Source: Candidatus Bathyarchaeota archaeon
GTDB taxonomy: Archaea > Thermoproteota > Bathyarchaeia > Bathyarchaeales > Bathyarchaeaceae
Assembly (NCBI GenBank): GCA_026014605.1
Contig: JAOZIC010000190.1
Span: forward strand, 4,428 to 19,115
Length of the DNA stretch: 14,688 bases
Direction of reading: 5' to 3'
In this document: positions 5,676 through 12,240 of the stretch, piece after piece
Numbering within the stretch: the first letter of the stretch is position 1
Layout: every line of letters begins with the position of its first letter
The notes under the pieces: generated by a model
The model's database searches: none
Told to the model about the DNA's origin: nothing
What the model saw: the letters and a program-made list of their open reading frames with translations, nothing else
Program-made: the position numbers and the translations under genes

Positions 5676-7430
5676 GTGGTAACTTTTCAAGAAATTAGCC
5701 CAGCAGACTTTTTTTACAGAAACCGAGACATAGCAGGCTTTACCAACCCGTCCCGCGCAATTTTTGTTTCCATCCGCGAGCTTGTGGAAAACTCGTTGGA
5801 CTCCGCTGAAACACTCAGCACCCCTCCAGAAGTGTATGTTCGTTTGACTGAAGAAGAAGGGGCTCCAACTGCAACCGAGTCCGGAAACGGTGTATACCGC
5901 CTGATGGTTATGGACAACGGGTCGGGAATTGCTGCTCGTCATATTCCTTCTGCGTTTGGTCAAGTTTTGTTTGGTTCCAACTACAAACTAAAACAAGCAC
6001 GTGGAACTTTTGGTTTGGGCGGAACCATGGCAATTTTGTATGGTCAGATTACTACTCATAAACCAGTTATAATCAAGTCGAGCACTGGCGGCTCCAAAGT
6101 TTACGAATACAAAATGATGATAGACATTCAACGGAACCGCCCTCTTATTTTGGACCGTAAGACTAAACGAAACAGCGAGAACTGGCGCGGAACAATAGTT
6201 GAATACTCCCTAGAGGGCGACTACTACCGAGCGATGTCAAAGATTTTGGAGTACCTCAAGCAGACTGCTTTGGTTACGCCGTATGCTGACATCCGTTTTG
6301 TTGACCCAAAAGGCAGATTATACATGTTTACAAAAGCCACAACCAAGATGCCTGAGCCTCCAACAGAAACGTTGGCTCATCCATACGGTGTTGACGTTGA
6401 AACCATTCAAAGGCTTATTCGGGTTACTAACAGCCGAAGCCTGCTTGATTTTATGCGTAAACATTTCCACCGTGTTGGTCAGGGCACTTCGTTGAATTTC
6501 TTGGAATTCGCGGGTTTTGTGAGAACACCTACGCCGCAGCGGTTGAAGGTTGAGAATATTCAAAAGCTTGTGGAGACGGCTAACAAGTCTAAGAAATTCA
6601 GAAGACTGTTCGGCAAATTAACCGAAGAACAGATTAAAAACTTGATAAAGAAAACAAAATCTCAAAGCCTGCTTGATTTATTGCAGAAAGCGTTTCCTAA
6701 AATTGACAAAGCGATTATTCTTCGTTTGATTGCGTCCGCAGGTTTTGTGAGAACAAAAAACCCAAAGAAGCTTCGCCCTGAAGAGATTGTGAAACTTGTT
6801 CGCATGATGAAACAGTATGACGGTTTTCTTCCTCCAGACGCAAGTTGTTTGTCTCCATTAGGGGAGGATTTGCTCAGAGCGGGTATTCTCAAAGAACTAA
6901 AGCCTGAGTTTATTGCTGTTTCTCAAAGAAAGCCTTCAACGTATGCTGGTCACCCGTTTATTGTAGAAACCGCCATAGCATACGGTGGAAATATCCCAAA
7001 CAAGGACGACATAGTTGTTTACAGGTTCGCCAACAAGATTCCCCTGCTTTATGATGAAGCTAGCGATGTTTCAGTAAGGGTAATTCGGGGAATAAACTGG
7101 AGGCGTTACAAAGTTTCGTCTGGTATGCCTTTGGCTATTTTGGTTCACTTGTGCAGTACAAAGGTTCCGTACAAAACTGTTGGTAAAGAATTCATAGCAG
7201 ATCGACCAGAAGTAAAAATCGAGATATTAAACGGCATCCGCGAGGTTGCCCGTCGGTTGCAGACGTTTTTGGCGAAACGTGAGCACGTGGCTAAAGAAAA
7301 GAAACGTTTGTCTGTTTTCGCCAAGTATTTGCCCAAGATTGCAAGATTTTCTGCAGACTTGGCTGGCAAGACTGAAACGCCAAACATTGACGTGTTGTTA
7401 AAGAGTGTGAGAAAATATGAAGAAGAGTGA
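5676..7430 (+). CDS. top6B: DNA topoisomerase VI subunit B with duplicated H2TH domain
   Basis: The ATPase subunit of the type IIB topoisomerase that relaxes and decatenates DNA as an A2B2 complex. The GHKL ATPase has the N box RELVENSLD (34-42, with Glu35 and Asn39), the G1 box DNGSGI (80-85) and the G2 box GTFGLGG (110-116). The transducer domain contains STKVPYK with the ATP-sensing Lys496. At 584 aa it is about 50 residues longer than the roughly 530-aa Sulfolobus protein as I recall it. The cause is visible: the H2TH segment between the ATPase and transducer domains occurs twice (about 240-310 and 316-386). No C-terminal Ig-like domain is apparent. GTG was chosen as start, with GGTGG about 10 nt upstream and the conserved FQEISPADFF right after it. 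It overlaps top6A by 14 nt. Confidence 0.95.
   Translation: MVTFQEISPADFFYRNRDIAGFTNPSRAIFVSIRELVENSLDSAETLSTPPEVYVRLTEEEGAPTATESGNGVYRLMVMDNGSGIAARHIPSAFGQVLFGSNYKLKQARGTFGLGGTMAILYGQITTHKPVIIKSSTGGSKVYEYKMMIDIQRNRPLILDRKTKRNSENWRGTIVEYSLEGDYYRAMSKILEYLKQTALVTPYADIRFVDPKGRLYMFTKATTKMPEPPTETLAHPYGVDVETIQRLIRVTNSRSLLDFMRKHFHRVGQGTSLNFLEFAGFVRTPTPQRLKVENIQKLVETANKSKKFRRLFGKLTEEQIKNLIKKTKSQSLLDLLQKAFPKIDKAIILRLIASAGFVRTKNPKKLRPEEIVKLVRMMKQYDGFLPPDASCLSPLGEDLLRAGILKELKPEFIAVSQRKPSTYAGHPFIVETAIAYGGNIPNKDDIVVYRFANKIPLLYDEASDVSVRVIRGINWRRYKVSSGMPLAILVHLCSTKVPYKTVGKEFIADRPEVKIEILNGIREVARRLQTFLAKREHVAKEKKRLSVFAKYLPKIARFSADLAGKTETPNIDVLLKSVRKYEEE
6393..6827 (+). repeat. internal tandem duplication of the H2TH domain in top6B
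   Basis: Residues 240-308 align without any gap to 316-384 at a fixed offset of 76 residues (228 nt). Shared stretches include SLLD (255/331) and AGFVRT (279/355), each at the same offset. By hand I count about 27 identities in 71 positions. At DNA level two 15-nt blocks are identical, around 6437 against 6665 and around 6512 against 6740. The second copy runs straight into the normal F-x-P-P-x-x-S-C-L-S-P-L-G-E-D segment that follows the H2TH domain in other Top6B proteins. Confidence 0.85.
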
Positions 7431-8511
7431 ATCTGAGAGGTCAGTAAAGGCAAAAAAGGAAACAGTTCTAAAGGACCTGCGAAAGTTTGGCGGTAACCTT
7501 TATGACCAGATGGAGCACGGCAAGTTTCCTTGGGTTGAAATGCCCAGCCGTTCCACAGAAAACATATTCTACAGCCCAGATGTACGACAATTCATTCTTG
7601 GCGAAAAAAGCGTTAAACGCCACGCCCGTAACATCCGCCACATTAAACCGTTTACTCAGATGGTCTGGGCAGGATTCTTCACAAGCGAACTAGTAAGAAA
7701 CAGAAAAACTTCCACACTCAGGGACGTGTACTATTCTGCACAAGCTTACGAAATGACGTTTAAAGACCAACCAGAATCAAACAACATCCTCACCGACCTA
7801 GAAACCGCAACAGGTTTTGCCCGAGAAGACTTCAACGTTTATCCCGAGGAACGTTCCGCCCTGTTTGGTGACTTAACCATCGAGTACACTGTTCCAGGAT
7901 ACGAAGGAAAACAGTTGAACATGACTTCTCACCCTGACGGCGTTATGCTTGGTCCCTCTGTTGTTTCTTCAGAGTTTGCACAAAACAAATGTGACAAAGT
8001 CATAGCAATCGAGAAAGGTGGTCTGTTCACAAGGTTCATTGAAGAACGTGTGCACGAAAAGTTTAATGCACTTCTTGTGTTGACTGCAGGTCAGGCTCCT
8101 AGGGCAACAAGACACTTCCTTAATCGTCTTAACCGTGAGTTGGAGCTTCCTGTTTACATTTTCACTGATGGTGACCCATGGGGAATGCACATTGCCATGG
8201 TTATTATTTCGGGTTCAGCAAATGCTGCTCACCTTAGAGGCTTAACAACGCCCGACGCGAAATGGAGCGGAGTTTACGCTACGGATATTGTTGATTATAA
8301 ACTGCCTACTGACCCCTTGACTCCAGTGGATATCAAGCGGCTTCACGAGTTAGAAAAAGACCCCAGATACACAGGGGACCTCTGGAAACGTGAAATCAAA
8401 ACGTTCTTGAAGATTAAAAAGAAGGCGGAGCAAGAGGCTTTCAGCAGATATGGTTTAACTTATATCGTTGACGAGTATTTACCAGCAAAACTTGATGCAA
8501 TGGCTGATTAG
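7417..8511 (+). CDS. top6A: DNA topoisomerase VI subunit A (Spo11 homologue)
   Basis: The 364-aa DNA-cleaving subunit of topoisomerase VI. The winged-helix (CAP-like) domain carries the Spo11 signature TLRDVYYSA, whose second tyrosine (Tyr106) should form the 5'-phosphotyrosyl link to DNA. The Toprim domain shows Glu199 in VIAIEKGGLF and Asp251/Asp253 in FTDGDPWG for Mg2+ binding. Length and order match the family. The ATG lies inside the end of top6B (14-nt overlap), so the two subunits are likely made in a coupled fashion from one mRNA. The N-terminal 20 residues are lysine-rich and variable in the family. No T tract follows the stop; the next gene is 132 nt away with its own promoter-like sequence. 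Confidence 0.96.
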   Translation: MKKSESERSVKAKKETVLKDLRKFGGNLYDQMEHGKFPWVEMPSRSTENIFYSPDVRQFILGEKSVKRHARNIRHIKPFTQMVWAGFFTSELVRNRKTSTLRDVYYSAQAYEMTFKDQPESNNILTDLETATGFAREDFNVYPEERSALFGDLTIEYTVPGYEGKQLNMTSHPDGVMLGPSVVSSEFAQNKCDKVIAIEKGGLFTRFIEERVHEKFNALLVLTAGQAPRATRHFLNRLNRELELPVYIFTDGDPWGMHIAMVIISGSANAAHLRGLTTPDAKWSGVYATDIVDYKLPTDPLTPVDIKRLHELEKDPRYTGDLWKREIKTFLKIKKKAEQEAFSRYGLTYIVDEYLPAKLDAMAD

Positions 8512-8587
8512 TAGTTTACATTGTTGCATATTCATATGAGAACATGATTATTTGTTTCATATGTTTAGTCCGACAGGAAACAAAAGT

Positions 8588-8604
8588 TAATATATGATAT
8601 ATTA
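8588..8604. promoter_or_regulatory. 17-bp perfect palindrome over the probable TATA box of the Lrp-like gene
   Basis: TAATATATGATATATTA has two 8-bp arms around a central G. Its 3' arm lies about 40 nt before the ATG at 8644, where an archaeal TATA box would be expected. A dimeric regulator bound here would block TBP, so autorepression by the adjacent wHTH protein is a reasonable inference. AT-rich palindromes arise by chance more easily than mixed ones. An octamer TTCATATG also occurs twice upstream (8531 and 8556, 25 nt apart). Confidence 0.5.
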
Positions 8605-8643
8605 GTTTACAATACAACCGTTCTTCGGGGGGATTGGTGGCAA

Positions 8644-9153
8644 ATGGCGAAAAAAAGTGGGGGGTTAAACAAAAAAATGTACCAGCTTCTGCTAGAATAC
8701 CTAAAAGATTCTGACAGAAGCGACGGAGAGATTGCCAAAACAATTGGCGTGTCTCAACCAACGGTATCCAGAATGAAGGCTAAGTTGTTAAAAGAGGGCT
8801 ACATAAGTCATTTTTCCGCGTTTCCAGACTTTGGAAAAATGGGTTACGAGATTATGGCTTTCAATTTTGTTAGATTCAATTTGGATATGGTACATGAAAT
8901 CGAAGCTAATACTTTGGAGTGGGTGGCAAAACATCCGTGTATAATTTTTTCTTCACGGGCTGAGGGCATGGGGATTGATGCAGTGTCGGTGTCCATGCAT
9001 AAAACATATGCTGATTTCAGAAGATTTGTTAACATGAACAGGGAACGGTGGGGTAAATTCATGGCGAAATCACACCACGTTCTTGTTGACATGAGATCAG
9101 AATTCAAGAAACCATACTCCTTTAGCTATTTGGCAGACTGCGAAGACGAGTAG
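8644..9153 (+). CDS. Lrp/AsnC-like winged-helix transcriptional regulator
   Basis: A 169-aa protein. Residues 10-55 are a winged helix-turn-helix of Lrp type: DGEIAKTIGVSQPTVSRMKAKLLKEGYI, with the recognition helix around SQPTVSRMKAKL. Residues 65-160 are an alpha-beta domain with alternating strands and helices, plausibly the dimerisation/ligand domain. It lacks a clear match to the canonical RAM effector motif, so the ligand is unknown. The ATG follows GGTGG within a G-rich leader. Archaeal Lrp-like proteins commonly act on their own promoters, and a perfect palindrome sits over this gene's TATA region. It is not in the top6 operon, since a separate promoter is apparent and no gene overlap exists. 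Confidence 0.82.
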   Translation: MAKKSGGLNKKMYQLLLEYLKDSDRSDGEIAKTIGVSQPTVSRMKAKLLKEGYISHFSAFPDFGKMGYEIMAFNFVRFNLDMVHEIEANTLEWVAKHPCIIFSSRAEGMGIDAVSVSMHKTYADFRRFVNMNRERWGKFMAKSHHVLVDMRSEFKKPYSFSYLADCEDE

Positions 9154-9247
9154 CTTGAACGCCAAATTATTTGCATAGATGTTGACAAAAACGGCGTTGA
9201 AATAGCGGTTTTTGTTATATCTACAGATAATAAAAGCAACTCGTTTA

Positions 9248-9254
9248 TTTTTTT
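9248..9254 (+). terminator. T7 tract downstream of the Lrp-like gene
   Basis: Seven consecutive T inside a longer T/A-rich stretch (9244-9260), about 95 nt after the stop codon at 9153. T tracts act as archaeal terminators. No hairpin is needed or seen immediately before it. Confidence 0.45.
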
Positions 9255-9367
9255 ATTATTCTGCCAAAAAGATGCATTATGATTCGTCAGTAAACATTAT
9301 GAGCGTAATATTTGATTCTTAATGCTCATGCTTGGCTTTAGCAACGTTTATTACTCGCATCCGTCTT

Positions 9368-9446
9368 TCAGGGGGAGTAGTACCCCAACTTAAAACTAGC
9401 TTTATCTCCCCCTGATGGCTCAGTTTTATTTTGGTTGGGGTACTAC
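9368..9446. repeat. interleaved inverted repeats (possible structured RNA or DNA regulatory element)
   Basis: Arm A (TCAGGGGGAG, 9368-9377) is the exact reverse complement of 9406-9415. Arm B (GTAGTACCCCAAC, 9377-9389) is the exact reverse complement of 9434-9446. A third pair, TAAAACT (9391-9397) with AGTTTTA (9422-9428), stacks inside B. The order is A-B-A'-B', so the A and B helices cross. They share base 9377 and leave no linker, so they are more likely alternative folds than one pseudoknot. The B+C hairpin would place A' in its loop. The type and transcribed strand are unknown. Confidence 0.7.
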
Positions 9447-9555
9447 GTTCTGGTTTATCGCCTCATTTTTGTAGGTGCTCATTTAAAATGCTACGGCTTG
9501 GAACAAGGAAACAAAAAAATAGCTCCGCACAGTCAGCTGTATTGTCTTGTTAAGT

Positions 9556-9906
9556 ATGTTAACTGCTGAAACTTTGTTTAAAGCAAAGATTGTTTACCTG
9601 ATTCTTTCTAGCGACACAACACAGGCGCTTGAACTGCTAAGTGAACACTACCATGTTGTTACACCAAAACTCAAAGTTGGTATGCCAAAGGGGCACTCCA
9701 AAAACCCTGGATGTTATGTGTCTACAAGCAAGAGAATTCATGTTGCCCACAGAGAAATGTTGTCCAATGTGCATGTGATTCTTCACGAGTTTTATCACCA
9801 CCTAAGAAGGGTCAAAAACGAGCAGGGTGGCATAGAAAAATATGCTGACGGTTTTGCAAAAGACTATCTTGATGCTTACAAAAAAGTAGCGTCAAACGCA
9901 ACATAG
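9556..9906 (+). CDS. minimal HExxH putative zinc metalloprotease
   Basis: A 116-aa protein whose only recognisable motif is VILHEFYHHLRR, a zincin HExxH motif (His77, Glu78, His81). A short helix EKYADGFAKDYL follows, in which Glu94 or Asp98 could be the third zinc ligand, as in gluzincin-type folds. It lacks a signal peptide and any other domain, making it one of the smallest plausible zincins. Catalysis is inferred from the motif alone; it could equally be a metal-binding non-enzyme. I prefer ATG 9556 to an in-frame TTG at 9547; neither has a Shine-Dalgarno sequence, so the leader may be short or absent of one. The JAMM protease gene starts 11 nt after its stop and is probably co-transcribed. 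Confidence 0.7.
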   Translation: MLTAETLFKAKIVYLILSSDTTQALELLSEHYHVVTPKLKVGMPKGHSKNPGCYVSTSKRIHVAHREMLSNVHVILHEFYHHLRRVKNEQGGIEKYADGFAKDYLDAYKKVASNAT

Positions 9907-9917
9907 AAGGGACATGT

Positions 9918-10298
9918 TTGGATAAACCAGTTTTTGTTGAGCACGCGGTTTTGGAAACTGTTTTGAGTTATGCGCAGATGCTTCATCCACGCGAATGCAT
10001 TCTTTTGTTAAAAGGAAAAGCTGACAAACACAAACTGTTAATCAACGACACGCAGATACCACCCTTTGCAACTCACGGAAACAATTTTTCTGGGTTTCCG
10101 CTAAACAGGCTTCCAATCGATTTTTCGGTAGTTGGCGTTGCACATTCTCACCCGTCGGGAAGCTTGGGACCCTCGGTTGTGGACCTCAACAAGTTTTACG
10201 GCAGAATAATGCTCATAACCGCTTACCCATATCAGTCAGAGCAAAACGTAGCAATCTTTGACCGAAAAGGCACATCGTTACCGTTCAAGATTGTTTAA
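9918..10298 (+). CDS. JAMM/MPN+ domain metalloprotease (archaeal JAB type)
   Basis: A 126-aa single-domain JAB1/MPN/Mov34 metalloprotease. The full active site is visible: Glu26 (PRECILLL), His76 and His78 in HSHPSGSLGPSVVDL, Ser86 and Asp89. This is the canonical E...HxHP(x)nSxxD arrangement. Archaeal members such as haloarchaeal JAMM1 remove ubiquitin-like SAMP proteins from targets, so isopeptidase activity on a ubiquitin-fold protein is a family-based prediction, not seen here. The start is TTG, with AAGGG about 7 nt upstream. It follows the HExxH gene by 11 nt. A T6 tract and pyrimidine-rich stretch follow the stop. A Gly-Gly-ending ubiquitin-fold protein lies at the left edge of the window, about 9.8 kb away, but is not in this operon. 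Confidence 0.9.
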   Translation: MDKPVFVEHAVLETVLSYAQMLHPRECILLLKGKADKHKLLINDTQIPPFATHGNNFSGFPLNRLPIDFSVVGVAHSHPSGSLGPSVVDLNKFYGRIMLITAYPYQSEQNVAIFDRKGTSLPFKIV

Positions 10299-10301
10299 CA
10301 G

Positions 10302-10307
10302 TTTTTT
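10302..10307 (+). terminator. T6 tract after the JAMM gene
   Basis: Six T start 3 nt after the TAA, within a pyrimidine-rich stretch running to about 10345. This is a plausible archaeal terminator separating the protease pair from the next small genes. A TATA-like CTTTATTTT (about 10361-10369) then precedes the 38-aa gene. Confidence 0.4.
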
Positions 10308-10409
10308 GTTTCAGTTTCACTGTTCTCTCTCCCCTTGTTTTGTTGTCGTTTGAACCTCAGCTTTATTTTCGGTTCCAAAATAGTAGCCTAACCCCGTGGA
10401 GGGAACAAA

Positions 10410-10526
10410 TTGGAACAGTTAGAATACAAACAGTTGATAATTAGAAGGTTAACTCACATCCAAAACCTTGCTAAACAAAAAAAGTTTGCAGAAATCGAGT
10501 CACTAGTAAACAGCAACTACGTCTAA
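10410..10526 (+). CDS. small hypothetical protein, 38 aa
   Basis: A short gene with a TTG start preceded by GGAGGG, 6 nt away, one of the best ribosome-binding sites in the window. The product (MEQLEYKQLIIRR...IESLVNSNYV) is a charged, probably all-helical peptide with heptad-like leucine/isoleucine spacing and no Cys or membrane segment. It is followed 16 nt later by the zinc-ribbon gene and is likely co-transcribed with it. No family is recognised. The evidence for translation is the ribosome-binding site plus the tight spacing. Confidence 0.55.
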   Translation: MEQLEYKQLIIRRLTHIQNLAKQKKFAEIESLVNSNYV

Positions 10527-10542
10527 AAAAGAGGCTTAGCGG

Positions 10543-10749
10543 TTGGGCACACAAATAAAATGCAAAGAATGCAACTACGTCATGTTCGAATTCAACAAGG
10601 TTCCAACAGACATTGTGTGGTATTCCAAACTAAGACAAAAAATAGGCGCAAAGTGCCCAAACTGTGGACATAAACTTCCAAGAGTCTCAAGTTTTGCCAA
10701 AAAAATGCGCCTTGAAGTAATTTCTGCAGTTCCAGTCAACGCCAAATAA
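10543..10749 (+). CDS. zinc-ribbon protein, 68 aa
   Basis: A 68-aa protein with an N-terminal CKEC (Cys7, Cys10) and a CPNC (Cys38, Cys41) separated by 27 residues, a typical zinc-ribbon spacing. This is followed by a basic tail (KKMRLEV). Such single-ribbon proteins bind nucleic acid or partner proteins; nothing here identifies the partner. The start is TTG at 10543, with GAGG about 8 nt upstream. It lies 16 nt downstream of the 38-aa gene in the same direction and converges with the CmpX-like membrane protein gene (47 nt between stops). Confidence 0.75.
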   Translation: MGTQIKCKECNYVMFEFNKVPTDIVWYSKLRQKIGAKCPNCGHKLPRVSSFAKKMRLEVISAVPVNAK

Positions 10750-10796
10750 AAGTTGTTATTGGACAAAAAAAGAGGGGGAGTTTAGTGACGTCGTTG

Positions 10797-11633
10797 TTAC
10801 GGTGTTTCTTTTGTCATTTTCTTTGCAAGACTGTAGACCACTGGAACCAGCATGATTCCTAACGCTATAGCAAAAGCCCAAGAAATGTTGGCGATAACGC
10901 TTGTTACGCCTTGGAAGGTTGCAAAAATAGCTCCGGCACCGATGATTAAGAAAATGCTGTACAACACAAATTTGGCGTATCCTGCAACGGGCACAAACTC
11001 TTTGTGGTCATCAGTTATGGATTTGATTAATCCGTCTGTTAATGCTATTCCCGCGCCAATGATTACAAAACCCAGAATCAACGGGTAAACAAGGTCACCT
11101 GACAGCAGCATAAGGTCAAGAGCGATTAGCAAAATTACTGAAATTAAACCAATCTGCAATAGATTCCTGAGCATATCCGCAATTTCAGATTTAGCTTTTG
11201 GAAAAATGGGTTTGAGTGTGTTGCCTACAAGGGTTGCTAAAAAGCCTACAAGTATAGTTCCAACGATAATTATCACAACGCCACCCAGAAGCCTAGGCAA
11301 ATATGCTGCGATTTGCACCAAAAAGTCGCCGATTGTTCCGCCAATGTCTAGAACTTGTATGGCTAACACTACGGAGATAACGATAATGAACGCCGTTGTT
11401 ACGCCGCCAATAAATGAGGACAGGTCCATTCCGGCGGATCTGAAAGATTTTCCGGTGTCTGTCTCGTCAAAGCTTTTTTCAAGACCCATTTTTTCTACTA
11501 CTTTGTTTACTGCGCGTCCAAGAAACTTGCCGACCACATATCCGATGATTACTATGATGATTGCGGCGATTATTGCAGGTAAAGCAGAGATTACGTCTGA
11601 CAGGAAATCGGAGAACATTTCTCCAAGGTCCAT
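10797..11633 (-). CDS. multi-pass membrane protein with conserved TM-helix repeats (CmpX/MscS-related)
   Basis: A 278-aa integral membrane protein with about six or seven hydrophobic segments (roughly 17-40, 72-97, 110-133, 155-178, 180-200, 222-243 and 248-268). Two segments have the 'conserved TM helix' pattern: LPAIIAAIIIVIIGYVVGKFLGR near the N-terminus, and LPRLLGGVVIIIVGTILVGFLA in the middle. Each is glycine-spaced and followed by a basic amphipathic helix. This repeat is found in CmpX and in small-conductance mechanosensitive channel relatives. The MscS beta-domain and its C-terminal cytosolic vestibule are absent, so channel activity is uncertain. ATG at 11633 follows GGTGAC, 6 nt away. 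It is transcribed alone. Confidence 0.8.
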   Translation of the reverse strand: MDLGEMFSDFLSDVISALPAIIAAIIIVIIGYVVGKFLGRAVNKVVEKMGLEKSFDETDTGKSFRSAGMDLSSFIGGVTTAFIIVISVVLAIQVLDIGGTIGDFLVQIAAYLPRLLGGVVIIIVGTILVGFLATLVGNTLKPIFPKAKSEIADMLRNLLQIGLISVILLIALDLMLLSGDLVYPLILGFVIIGAGIALTDGLIKSITDDHKEFVPVAGYAKFVLYSIFLIIGAGAIFATFQGVTSVIANISWAFAIALGIMLVPVVYSLAKKMTKETP

Positions 11634-12011
11634 TCTCTGTCACCAGTTATATGTTTCAAATTTTGTGCTTAAGAAACTTGTTATAGCATACATAATTTAG
11701 GTACATTTTTTTGAAAATAAAGCCAATTTAATACTTTTTTTGAAACAACTAACCGGTTGACCAAAATGAAACCAGTTCTCATGCCTTTCAACCCACAAAA
11801 CAGGTTTTGATAAACCACACCAGACGTAACTGTATCAAATTTTTTGTCCACACACATCACACACTTTTTTCCGGTGTTTGCTGCATGTTCAGTTCCAATT
11901 TAAACACATATGCGCTGAAAAAGAACAGGTTGAGTTTACCCAACGCAGTTGAACTCAGATAAATTAAAATAAGCCTTGAGACTGTAAAGTTAAACCTTGA
12001 AGGGTTCAGAT
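11634..12011. other. 378-nt divergent intergenic region
   Basis: It separates the minus-strand CmpX-like gene from the plus-strand two-helix protein and must hold both promoters. An A/T-rich TATA-like AAATTAAAATAAG (11961-11973) lies about 40-50 nt before the ATG at 12012. Several T runs (11706-11712, 11734-11740) and a small CAAAAC/GTTTTG palindrome near 11800 are present. I see no credible gene; a 14-codon open frame from ATG 11766 is too short to call. Confidence 0.5.
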
Positions 12012-12212
12012 ATGAATATTGACATGCCCTTAGGCGTAACAGCCATCGAAAAAATACTCGGCGTAGCACTCATTATAATGGGAGCATTTTTTGCCTATTC
12101 ATCAGCAGGTACACCCACAGGCGACGTAGGATACTTCACAGGAATATTTGTGTTGTTTGGCGTTGTAGTTGCGGTTGCAGGGTTTTTGGTGTTACTAATC
12201 AAACGTGAGTAA
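12012..12212 (+). CDS. small two-helix membrane protein, 66 aa
   Basis: A 66-aa protein made of two membrane helices (about residues 13-34 and 42-63) joined by a short polar loop SAGTPTGDVGY and ending in a positive KRE tail. ATG at 12012 was chosen because GAAGGGT lies 6 nt upstream; an in-frame TTG at 11997 would place that Shine-Dalgarno sequence inside the gene. By the positive-inside rule the C-terminus should be cytoplasmic, giving an N-in/C-in hairpin. No family is recognised. It is transcribed toward the FkbH-like gene, and 166 nt separate the two stops. Confidence 0.75.
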   Translation: MNIDMPLGVTAIEKILGVALIIMGAFFAYSSAGTPTGDVGYFTGIFVLFGVVVAVAGFLVLLIKRE

Positions 12213-12240
12213 CCCCAAAAAATCAGCGCATATTAGTATT

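Larger units (their letters stand above)
9154..9555. other. 402-nt intergenic region rich in inverted repeats
   Basis: No credible ORF on either strand. It holds a T7 tract (9248-9254), a hairpin with 6-bp arms ATGAGC/GCTCAT (9299-9304 with 9324-9329), the two interleaved inverted repeats at 9368-9446, a TATA-like TTTATTAC (about 9349-9356) just before them, a T5 run after them (about 9466), and a further TATA-like ATTTAAAATG (9481-9490) that could serve the HExxH gene. The hairpin density is much higher than in the other gaps of this window. Confidence 0.6.

Noticed and set aside
5548..5682. 44-codon open frame before top6B
   Set aside because: It has no ribosome-binding site, an unremarkable sequence, and its stop falls inside the first codons of top6B.
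9368..9446. Classical H-type pseudoknot with both full helices formed at once
   Set aside because: Arms A and B share base 9377, so no linker remains to cross a 13-bp helix. Alternative folds or partial helices are sterically more reasonable.
11206..11700. 164-aa open frame on the plus strand
   Set aside because: It is antisense to the CmpX-like membrane protein. Its Thr/Ile/Pro-rich composition is what results from reading the complement of Val/Ile/Gly codons.
11857..12069. 70-aa minus-strand open frame
   Set aside because: It runs antisense into the two-helix membrane protein gene, has no ribosome-binding site and shows no recognisable features.
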